Source of the DNA: Conidiobolus incongruus B7586
Taxonomy: Eukaryota; Entomophthoromycota; Entomophthoromycetes; Entomophthorales; Conidiobolaceae
DNA: 18,441 nucleotides
Direction: 5' to 3'
NCBI GenBank assembly: GCA_000697335.1
Contig: JNEM01013772.1
Span: 1-18,441 of the forward strand
Positions 1 through 9,135 of the stretch are shown in pieces (position 1 is the stretch's first letter; the number at the start of each line of letters is the position of its first letter). Made by a program: the position numbers and the translations under genes. The notes under the pieces were generated by a model. It made no database searches. It was given only the letters and a program-made list of their open reading frames with translations, and had not been told where the DNA came from.

Positions 1-897
1 TATATAATTTAATTGATTATAAATTATATGGTTAATTTATATTTTTATAATTAAATTAAATATATTATTAATTTTAAATCATTTAATAAATTAAATTTTA
101 TTTTTTCTTTTTAATTTTTATTGTTTTTTATTTTTATATTATTTTTAAAATATAGATTATATTTTATCAATATTATAGTATATTAATATTACCTAGTATT
201 AATTTTAATATATTAGTGACTCATCTCAGTTTAAAGCTTAATTAAACTTTATAAACCTTTTTAAATTATATTTTCATATTTTATACTATATTATTTTTAT
301 ATTAAGTTTTCTTTTATATTATATTACTAATTCTATCTCTATACTTATAACTTTATATAATAATTTTATTATTTATAAAATTAAAGTTAAAAAAGAATTT
401 TTATAAAAAAATAATTAAAAAGTTAATATATTTAATATATTTACTAAATTATTACTTATATAATTATAATTTTTTTAAATAATTAAAAAATTTTCTTATA
501 TGAAAAAATTCTTATAACTTAATTAATTTATAAATTAATAAATTTTAACTTTCAATAAAAAAAACAATTTTTTAAATATTAAAACCTTATTAAAAATCTA
601 GAAAAAGCTATTAATAATATAAGAGAATATTAATTTTATATTCTTATTTAAATTTTATATATCATATATTAATTTATTAAATTTTAGTTTTAAAATTAGA
701 TTATTATTTAATTTCTATATTAATAAATTAAATAATATATTATCTTTAAAAGTTGCTGATAAATATTAAATAATTTAAAAAGATTTATAGTTAAGTTTTA
801 TATAATTAAAATAAAAAACTTTTGATTATTATTATTTAAATATAATTAAATTAAACAATCAATTTTAAAAGGTTAATTTTTTAATCAAAAAAGTTAT

Positions 898-914
898 TAT
901 ATATATATATATAT
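898..914. repeat. Short (TA)n microsatellite
   Basis: An uninterrupted alternating TA run of 17 bases lies near the right edge of the AT desert. Such runs arise easily at this composition, and no function is implied. Confidence 0.8.
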
Positions 915-1082
915 TTTAAAACTATATAAATTCTTATTTATTTCATATATATTTGTTTATTCAAAACTATTAATATGTTTGAAAAATCAGAAATAATTTT
1001 CCATTTCTTCAAATTCAAGATAATATCAAATAAAAGGTTATAAATTTATTAGATAGATTAGGTATTATAGGATAAACATAGT

Positions 1083-1116
1083 TTAAAACACCATAGCTGC
1101 TCAGATAGTGTTTTAA
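1083..1116. repeat. Hairpin with 9-bp perfect arms
   Basis: TTAAAACAC (1083-1091) and GTGTTTTAA (1108-1116) are exact reverse complements around a 16-base loop. The structure lies about 135 bases past the SPA2 stop codon, so it could be in that gene's 3' UTR or just beyond it. It may be a 3'-end element or chance. The stem is too AT-rich for a bacterial-type terminator. Confidence 0.5.
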
Positions 1117-1227
1117 TTCCCTAAAACAGCAATATTTGTTGTTAAGCCATTATTATCTTAAATATGATACTATCTTTAAATTTAACCCTATTTTGAACCA
1201 AAAAATATAATATTAATAAATAAGGTT

Positions 1228-1233
1228 TTTATT
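1228..1233 (-). promoter_or_regulatory. Candidate poly(A) signal AATAAA for SPA2
   Basis: The minus strand reads AATAAA starting 17 bases past the SPA2 stop codon. The position is plausible for a fungal 3' end. In DNA this AT-rich the hexamer is common, so this is only a candidate. Confidence 0.4.
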
Positions 1234-1250
1234 TATAATTACAAATTGCT

Positions 1251-4200
1251 CTATCTAGCAAAATTCATACAATCTTTAGTGTATTTTGCTAAATCAAACG
1301 CATATGTCGCCAATTGATTTTTAAGTTTAACAGTATCAATATGTGCAGTATCATAGATTAAGTGATTTAAACTCTCTCTCAATCCAATCAAATTATTGTT
1401 CTGTTTTTCCATTAAAAGAAGAACCTCCTCCATTTGGGGACGATTGGGAAATGAAGGACATTTCCTCATACTTGACTTAGAGCGGTGAACGATTTGTGAG
1501 CCAGTGGCCAATAAATCATTAATAGGAACGACCATTGAACCCCAATTTTCTTCTCGAATACTTTGTAATAGCTTGTGAATGATATCGACTAAGACTTGAG
1601 ATTTTTGTTTTAAGAAATCCAGAAGATTTTGGATTTCCGTATAGTTGTAACCTAGCGACATGGGAGATTGAGGTGCTTTGTTACTAGGAGAATAAGGGCT
1701 GGGGGCATCATCTTGAACAGTGGCGTGGAATAATAGATTATTGGCAGCATTAACTGCAAATTTAATCTCAAGTGCATCACTTAAATGCTTCTGGGCTTTA
1801 CTCAGACGCTGCACTGGATCAATGGTTTTGGGCTTCAAGGGTAGAGAGCTAGCAGGAGACTCAGCTTGATCTTTGGATTCACTGGCTGAATCGGATACTA
1901 CATTTTGAGAAGTATCAAGCTTACTGTTTAATCCAGTGACAGCAGATAAATCGTGGTTGTTGATAATCTGTTTATCCTCAGAATTATTCGAAGAGCGAGT
2001 TATTGCCATTTCCTTTTCAGTGTTGGTATCAGTTTGTTGATTTAGTTGAGAAGATAAATTATTGGATGTAGTTCCATTAGATTGTGGATCAAGGTTATCT
2101 AATGTTTCATTCAATTTTTCAATTTCATCACCCAAGAATATTTGTGTTTGATATTTTCCAGCTTGTTCAGGATCACGTGTATCGAAATACATTCCATCTT
2201 CATCAGCATATTCCTGAATAGTTTTTAGATAATCATGGCTACTATCAAGAGATTCGCCTTGACGTGAATCTTCTGAAAAATACGATAGATAAGAATGGTT
2301 AGATTGAAAACTACCAGATTTGAGTTCACTTTCCCTTGGATTGGAATCTGCACAGAAAGAAATTGGTACAAATGAATTAGATTGAATGCTATCTCTGATT
2401 GATGGCTCTTCGGATTTGGGCTTTATAGGGTCTAAGGGTGGTGTTTTAATAGATTTCTTAGGTAAATTTGAGCTTTCTGAAGCATTTTGTTGATATTTGA
2501 TGCTGGGTTTGAGTGGTTTTTTAGGTTTGGTTAGTTGATTTTTCTTATTAAGGAAAATTGGATTAGACAAAAGCTCTTTGTTGATTTGAGCAAGGTGACC
2601 TTGATCATGCTGATCTTCATCAAAGGTGGTAGAAGGATCATTTTTTAATTCTTCAGACCTTTCGGAATGGGGAAGATTATTTGGTTGGGATGGATTAGCA
2701 TTTGAAAAAAGGGAAAATAGACCATTTCCTGATGAGACCAATTGAGCTCCAAAATGATTAAAATGGGAAATCCACGATTGATCAGGTGATTGAGGATAAG
2801 ATTCAATCATATTGAGTAAATTAGCTAATGCATCAGAAAGATTATTATTAAAGTATTTCGATTCCCTGATCAGCTTTCTATCCAATTCAGAAGGATTTGT
2901 AACTGCATTATGTTCGAATTTGTCAATGCTATTAGAAATAATTTGACAAGATAGCACAACTTTTTGTAGTTGATTTAGCATCTCTTTGAACATGTTAGAA
3001 TCAGTAGCATTTTTGAGCAGATTTACATGATGCTCAAGATTGTCTTTCATTTCATTGGATATAACGTTTTTATATCGATTGATCTCATTATTGGAAGATA
3101 TGGGAATTTCCATACTATTGGGTGGACTACCTTCTGCTTTTGTTTCATTGTTATCTAATCCTTGATCTTTAATAGCTAAATTATTAAATGTTTAGCTTAT
3201 ATCGAAACATTGTAATAGTAAATTACTTACATTTGGAATTGATAGTATTGATTTTGAGATCGGCAATCTTTTGGGTTAATGCAAGATTCTGATAAAAATA
3301 ATTAAATAAAAATATATAAACATAAAAAAGTGAATAATACCTTTTCTTCTAACTCCTCAATTGTCTTTAAAAGAGTTTCTTGATCTTTATGAATCTGTTT
3401 CAACTGAGATTCCAGTTCCTGGTTCCTTGATAAAGCGGACATTAATTCTTGATTTAACTGTCTGTTTTTCTATTTTCTGGAATTAATTTTAAATCTAAAT
3501 TGGGTAGTAAAATGAAAATACCTCAACTTCCTTTTTATAATTTTCTTGAGTTTTCGATTGCTGATCCAAAAGCATTGTCAATCTTTTCAAATTGTCTTTT
3601 TCACTCTATTGAAACCAATTAAAGGTTGGAGCATATACAGAATAATGATGAATCATAATAGCTTACATTTTGAGTGGAGGATTCTAGATTCTTAAGCTGT
3701 GCTTGGAAATTAAGTGTTTGACTTTCCTAATTTCAACCAGTCAATCAAAATTGTAAGCATATATGACATTAATAATACATGCAAAGCTTGCTCTAGCTCT
3801 AAAATCCTTTTATAAGATATAGTTAGCTCGGCCTCATATCTATTTGATATCTGGCTATTATTAACCAAATTATTTCCATTAGAAGTTGATTGTGTGTTCT
3901 ATATTAATCAATGTTAATTTTAGGATTTAGACTGTTAAATCAGTTGAAAAATTATGAACATGTCCTTAATTGATTTAAGGCATAAGAGCTAAGTAAGTAA
4001 ACTTACTTTAGAGAGTGGATCATCAAGGGATTGCAATTCGCTATTTGTCAAATTATTATCATTTGCCACCATTTTAGTCAAAATATCCAGGTTTGGTGCT
4101 TTAAGAGCATCTTGATGACTATTTGAATTATGGGCATTGGCATTTTTCGGTATTGAAAGTTTCCCCCTAGGCCGAGGAGAGTCAGGGTTTTTGAAATTAT

Positions 4201-4814
4201 CAGACTGACCTCGAGTAAGATGATTTTCTGTAGATCCAGTAGACCTTGCACTGGTTTTATTATCGATATTAACAAGAGGATTTTGCTCCAATAATCCGAT
4301 AGTCTAAATAAATGAAGTGATTATCAGTTGTATTTTGTATATAAGTGCTTGAATATCAGAGATAATTACCTTATGATCCAAATTAGGAAATCGGTTGATA
4401 ATTTCAAGTATAACATCCTCAGCTAGAGCAGAAAATTTAGGTTGGCTTAGAGTGGATAACTTTTGTCTAACCATATTTCTTTTAGGGTGGTAGGCACTTG
4501 ACTTTGGTAAAAAAGGGACTATATAAATGAATAAATTCTGAATAAAATTATAATTAAAATAAACACTAACCGCAATTATTTGTTTCCTTTCTTCTTATAA
4601 GTTCATCATATACATCCGTGACAAGCTCCAAAAACTCATTTTTAGGAAGTTTACTCAATTTTGACTTGGAGTCTTTAACAGTATTGGAACGAGTATTTGA
4701 ATGGCCTAATGTAATATCCGAATTAATTGTTGTTTAGAGAAGGATAAAATATATATTACTCTTGTCAATAACTTGTTTGATACCGTTATAAAGTATAGCC
4801 AATTGATCTATCAT
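1251..4814 (-). CDS. SPA2: Spa2-like polarisome scaffold protein (10 exons)
   Basis: Spa2 organises the polarisome at growing hyphal or bud tips and links formin and Rab-GAP partners to actin-driven polarity (family knowledge). Exons in transcript order: 4760-4814, 4571-4705, 4370-4518, 4007-4303, 3779-3898, 3667-3726, 3522-3605, 3341-3469, 3231-3288, 1251-3175. They join into one open frame of 1003 codons plus TAG. The ATG at 4814 has an in-frame TAA upstream. Residues about 32-113 carry two Spa2-homology (GIT/SHD) repeats, KLSKLPKNEFLELVTDVYDE and KLSTLSQPKFSALAEDVILE, with the hallmark HPKRNMVRQKL between them. Residues about 235-362 look like a coiled coil (EAELTISYKRILELEQAL and following). 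A helical segment lies at 395-525, a Pro/Lys-rich low-complexity part at 576-620, and a Spa2-type helical C-terminal domain at about 873-1003. Introns are 52-108 bases. Exons 4 to 8 are all phase 0-0. Identity is strong; exact splice sites are inferred. Confidence 0.88.
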
Positions 4815-5640
4815 TGTAAATTTAAATAGATTTTATAATTGGCAGTTGAAATTTATTAATTAATACTTATTAATGATGAGTAAAGTAATATATTTTAAAT
4901 TATAATATTAGATATAAAGCTTATTAGTTAAGGTTCATAAGGAATAAAAAGAGGGTTGTAGCATGAAAATACATTTATGGTGCAGTATTGTTTCTTTTTT
5001 ATATGTTTTCATGGTGTCTAAATTTCAAACAATTGTATTTATTTTCATTAGCTAAATAAATATGAATTGTGGCATGAATGTATCAATTGCCAAATGTGAA
5101 TTTTTCATTGTAATGATAGTAATTTATATTCTCACTTTATAATTTACGATTGGTTATATACAATTCACTCATATTCATCAATGAAATATAACCCTTTGAA
5201 AATATTATTGATATTATAATTAATATCGTTTAATTTCTATTAGAAATCATTTATTAAAGGAAATATTATGTAAATTACAGGTTTATTAAATAAACTCATA
5301 TATTTAATATGAAATACATTAATAAGATTACTGCTTTTATTGAAACAAGTTTTAGAGCTATGATTAAAAAATTTGAGTTTATGATAAATTAACATATATT
5401 ATATCAAGGGAATATATTTTAAATCAAAATGATAAATTAAAACCTATTTTATTTGAAAGAATTTATTCCTCAAACACTTTGAAACAATTACTATATCAGG
5501 GAATTTCTGTTTAGATGTAATTTGTGTCATATGCTAATTGAATATAGTAAGAATATAATGATAGTGAAAATATTTAAACTATAATGTGCATCAGTTTGAA
5601 TAATATTTAACTGTATTTTGAAAAAAATTTATCAGAAAAT

Positions 5641-5647
5641 GGCGGGG
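5641..5647 (+). promoter_or_regulatory. Isolated GC-only heptamer GGCGGGG
   Basis: A run of seven G/C bases sits in sequence that is about 80% A+T, some 830 bases upstream of the SPA2 start. It contains GCGGGG, which fits the SYGGGG core of Mig1/CreA-type C2H2 repressors, but the flank lacks the run of A/T expected just 5' of that core. Use as a binding site is inference only. Confidence 0.25.
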
Positions 5648-6508
5648 TTTTTGTAATGGCAAATGCTGATCATGAAATGATAAATTCTAGTGTAAATAAT
5701 TTGATAATCAATTTGAAAAATGTCATTGAAATTTCTTTGATAATATAACTATTTGAGGTTAAACTTAATAAGCTATATTTAACATGTCCATTATGACAAT
5801 GAATCAATAGTAATAAGTTATATATTAATTATTATATTTTTATTTTTTTATTAGATTCATTGATTCGAAAACCATATCAAATTAACAAAGATAAATCAAT
5901 AATACTTATAAGAAATCATACGGTTCAATAGTTCAATATGGTTAAATTATATTTTTTGGTGAATTAGTTATCGCTAATATTTTAATTATTTAAATCAAGA
6001 GATTAATTTATATTCAGACATTTTTGATTATTAATATTTGTCCCTCAAGTATTTAGATAAAAATTTTATGTACCAATTTGAAATATTAAAATATTTTTTT
6101 GATAATTTTGATTTTAAATTGTATTTTTTGTAATTTAAAATAATTTCTTTCATTTAAATCTCAATGTTTTTAAGATTTTAAATTCATATTCAGAAATGCA
6201 TCTTTTACCACTTTAATCTTATAAGTTGGGATAAATTTTACATTTAGTATTTTGAGTATTATATGTACATATTGTGAATATTAGAATAGCTTTTTCATTC
6301 AATATTTGATTGTAAATTATTATTCCATTTCTGTAATTTAAAGCATTCATTTGTTGAAAAATTTAATGGACTAATTTGTATACATTTGATGATAATATTT
6401 TATAAGTAACATGATCAAATTAAAATAATTTATATTATTGATTGTCAGTTATCAAATATATTCTAATTTATGATTTTGAAATCTTTCGAAAATGATTTAA
6501 GGAATTTT

Positions 6509-6552
6509 CATAAATATATATGGAGTTATAAATGAATCCATATATTTATATG
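6509..6552. repeat. Imperfect inverted repeat, 14 of 16 pairs
   Basis: The arms 6509-6524 and 6537-6552 pair at 14 of 16 positions around a 12-base loop. The loop-proximal 9 bp (ATATATGGA with TCCATATAT) are perfect. No coding or mobile context surrounds it. At this composition it may be chance. Confidence 0.45.
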
Positions 6553-7209
6553 TTTGAGTAATTGATAAACTAAATATTGAATTCAAAACTTAATATCTAT
6601 CAATTTATAGATTGATTGAAATTTTGTGTAATTAGGTAGAAAAATCTTTGAAAGAAATAGAATTTAAGACGTTTATATTTTCATGTGTGATATTACTTTG
6701 CAGACACATATAAAATAATGAAATTTAATATTATTATGGTGAAAACATCAAAACATATTATACAATACTAATTACTTTTGATCATAATGATTGTTATCGG
6801 AAAAGTTACTGTCTTTTAAGTTAAGAACATTCATTTTTATACACTAATTATTCAACTAAATATTCTTGGTGTTTATCTTAAAGGAAAATATATTTTTATT
6901 ATAATTAGGATTATTATTAATAAACTTCAACTAAATCGATAATAAAACAAGGTTATTGATATTTAAGATTTATTGGGAAAAGGAATAATAAGAGTTGATA
7001 TGCTGATTATATTGAAACACCAAATAATAGATGAAAATTGATTCTTTTAAATTGCATAACAAGTATTTTTCAAAAGAATAAATGAAAAGATTTAATGCTA
7101 TGAAGTACTGTATATTGTTAAATCATATGTGATATAAAATTAAAGCTGTGGTGATTATTGGTGTAAAAGAAATACATAAAAATAGGTGGAATAGAGCAGT
7201 ATTAGCTAG

Positions 7210-9135
7210 TTAAATTAGCTCAAATTGGAAGCCTTGACTACTAGAAGACTTGGCCTTGGTTGATATGTCAAAATTATCTAATAAGCTCTTATGATCACCT
7301 CGCATCATGGTCCAAAAGATTGCAGCCTGCTTCTGTAAGATAATATGATTAGGTTGATGATGGAAGCTAAATGTAATTGATTGCGTGAGGATATTCAATG
7401 GAATACAAATCAATGCATGGCACATATTCACTAAGAATCGGAATTTAGAGAAGGACAAAGGAATAGAGTGAGGATGTTCTGATCTCTCGTGATCATTGCT
7501 TTGCGTGGTGTAGGTTGAAGATAATTGTGCATTCTCTTGGGCAAGTAAACAATCGCTAGATTGAGATAATTGGTCTAAAAGGGTAGATACTGCTTGAATA
7601 GCTGACCACACTATAAATAAAACATAGTTTTTGGCTCCGCATCCAAACAGAGTAAACATACTCTTCTGAGCTGCAGCAAGTAATGCAATGGAGTAACAGC
7701 TTGAGAGCAGCGAAATCACTATCTCTTGATCGATATGCTGGGCTAAGAAAGAAACTTGATCTTCGTCTTTACAAGGAGTGGGGAGGAACGGGACAGTTAG
7801 ATAGATAATGGTCAGATGGTAGTAGGTTTTGGAATTGGAAATTAATGCTGCTCTTCTTGAGGTCATCGGGATATTTAGTTGAGCAGTATTTGATTTATGG
7901 AGCCAATTGTCCAGTTGATTTCGAATATCCATCATCCTGTAATAATTTTGGGCTGATGGATATGCGCCTTCAGGATGAGTTTGATATATATGCTTGCACA
8001 TGGAGAGGACTTGAGACATGATAGGAACAAGCGAGTATGTTTGATAAAGGATAGTGGCTTCCTCATAGTCGCAGTAGCAAGGATATCTGGGACCCGAATA
8101 CAATGCATTGAGCGCGGGCGATATATCGGGCAATTTATCTAAAGATTCTATGAATGGGATTGGAAAACGCCCCATGAGCATCAGCATTGAATTAAAAACA
8201 ATTGAGCACCAGACTAGCAGCTCTTCCTCCCACACCAAGTACTTGTTGGGGACAGGACCATCGACCTTGACTTTTGGCATGAAGTTTAAGATCTCCTCCG
8301 AAGACTTTGTATATTTCTCGATCCATCCAAGCTTATGGGCATTGACCCAGCAGAAATCGAAATTATTCTGAGTCCTAGCATAGTTGCAGTTAGAAAGAAG
8401 GATGGAGGCCTGGATGATATAGATTGATGGCTTATGCTGCTCCACTTCATAAAGGCTAAGTGCATCATTCAGATAACTCTGAGCAAGCTCTGAAGGATGG
8501 GGAGCACCGTCATAGGGCTCCAAATGTAAATAGCCCGTAGCAATACTGAGTACAAGCAAAACCAGCATTTGGAATGAATCATTCTTTTCACTTGATAGAA
8601 TTTTCCGATAAAATGAGATAGGATGGATGATAAATAAAAAGGGATTGTAATAAGTAAAGAACAATTTCAGTAAATGCCATTGCAACTTGAAATGATCAAA
8701 GTTGGGATCGGAGAAAAGGGCAGTTTTTCTTTTAGATCTCAGTGTAGTTAAGAGTAAAGCTGATCCATGATACATTGGCAAATTCTCGCTGATATTTAAC
8801 GAAATGGGAGCAGAAAACTGCGTTAAGACATCCATCCAATGAATATCCACAGGGTTAATGAAATTTTCAAGGTCATTAATAAACGAAGTGTTCAAATTCA
8901 ATAAACATGAGCCAAAGGTGTTATAAAAGAACTGGCGCAAGTTACTCTGAGAAGAATTGTTCAGCACTCTTAGAGTGGGATCTGGCTTGTAAAGAGAAGC
9001 AGCGACTTGCATAGTGCTTTGAGTGTTATTGTTAAAAACTTCTTCATTGTCGTCACTCTCTTCTTCAATGTAGTTGAGTATATGGCTAAATTTGCAATGC
9101 TTAATATTAGAATGATGGATATGTTGAATGTTCAT
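7210..9135 (-). CDS. Fungal-specific transcription-factor MHR protein lacking a zinc cluster
   Basis: An intronless 641-residue frame ending in TAA. Residues about 150-345 match the fungal transcription-factor middle homology region (Fungal_trans): LLKLFFTYYNPFLFIIHP (156-172), LVLLVLSIATGYL (191-203), an A..YL..AL.LY helix, the I.QASILLSNCNYARTQNNF segment, VWEEELLVWC (301-310, in place of the usual RRR.WW) and GRFPIPF (332-338). In most members this region follows an N-terminal Zn2Cys6 domain and tunes its activity in the nucleus. Here the N-terminus has no C-x2-C-x6-C pattern; it has an acidic stretch EEESDDNEE (24-32). An in-frame TAA lies 13 codons before the ATG, and I see no zinc-cluster exon in the bases I translated upstream (to about 9360). 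It may be a regulator without its own DNA-binding domain, acting through a partner, or a decayed paralogue, though the frame is intact over 1.9 kb. The target is unknown. Confidence 0.75.
   Translation of the reverse strand: MNIQHIHHSNIKHCKFSHILNYIEEESDDNEEVFNNNTQSTMQVAASLYKPDPTLRVLNNSSQSNLRQFFYNTFGSCLLNLNTSFINDLENFINPVDIHWMDVLTQFSAPISLNISENLPMYHGSALLLTTLRSKRKTALFSDPNFDHFKLQWHLLKLFFTYYNPFLFIIHPISFYRKILSSEKNDSFQMLVLLVLSIATGYLHLEPYDGAPHPSELAQSYLNDALSLYEVEQHKPSIYIIQASILLSNCNYARTQNNFDFCWVNAHKLGWIEKYTKSSEEILNFMPKVKVDGPVPNKYLVWEEELLVWCSIVFNSMLMLMGRFPIPFIESLDKLPDISPALNALYSGPRYPCYCDYEEATILYQTYSLVPIMSQVLSMCKHIYQTHPEGAYPSAQNYYRMMDIRNQLDNWLHKSNTAQLNIPMTSRRAALISNSKTYYHLTIIYLTVPFLPTPCKDEDQVSFLAQHIDQEIVISLLSSCYSIALLAAAQKSMFTLFGCGAKNYVLFIVWSAIQAVSTLLDQLSQSSDCLLAQENAQLSSTYTTQSNDHERSEHPHSIPLSFSKFRFLVNMCHALICIPLNILTQSITFSFHHQPNHIILQKQAAIFWTMMRGDHKSLLDNFDISTKAKSSSSQGFQFELI

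Larger units (their letters stand above)
1..1250. other. Intergenic AT desert and 3' flank of SPA2
   Basis: No gene is visible. By direct count, bases 1-480 hold 39 G or C, about 8%, against roughly 17-18% in a sampled intergenic stretch (5101-5340). The extreme composition runs to about 960. Stop codons are frequent in all frames there and I see no conserved motif. From about 960 to 1250 the sequence is less biased and looks like the 3' untranslated and flanking region of the SPA2 gene, which ends at 1251 on the minus strand. This part holds a 9-bp hairpin (1083-1116) and a possible poly(A) signal (1228-1233). Confidence 0.7.
4815..7209. other. Intergenic region between SPA2 start and the MHR gene stop
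   Basis: No gene is visible in either strand over this 2.4-kb stretch; open frames are short and low in complexity. It should hold the SPA2 promoter near 4815-5000 and the 3' end of the MHR gene near 7100-7209. Two items stand out: an isolated GGCGGGG at 5641-5647 and an imperfect 16-bp inverted repeat at 6509-6552. I recognised no tRNA, transposon end or repeat array. Confidence 0.65.

Noticed and set aside
1-960. AT desert as an old transposon or viral fossil
   Set aside because: No terminal repeats, target duplications or protein remnants were recognisable; composition alone does not support the call.
3477-3479. CAG as the 3' splice site of SPA2 intron 7
   Set aside because: Joining there shifts the frame and reaches a stop within about 30 codons; the TAG seven bases further keeps the coiled-coil frame.
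5797-5862. Inverted 9-bp repeat CAATGAATC / GATTCATTG
   Set aside because: The arms are short, AT-rich and separated by 48 bases; expected by chance at this composition.
5917-5945. GGTTCAATAGTTCAA as a possible tRNA B box
   Set aside because: No A box, acceptor stem or cloverleaf could be built around it.
8108-8371. 87-codon plus-strand frame
   Set aside because: It lies wholly opposite the coding strand of the MHR gene and has low-complexity, shadow-like content.
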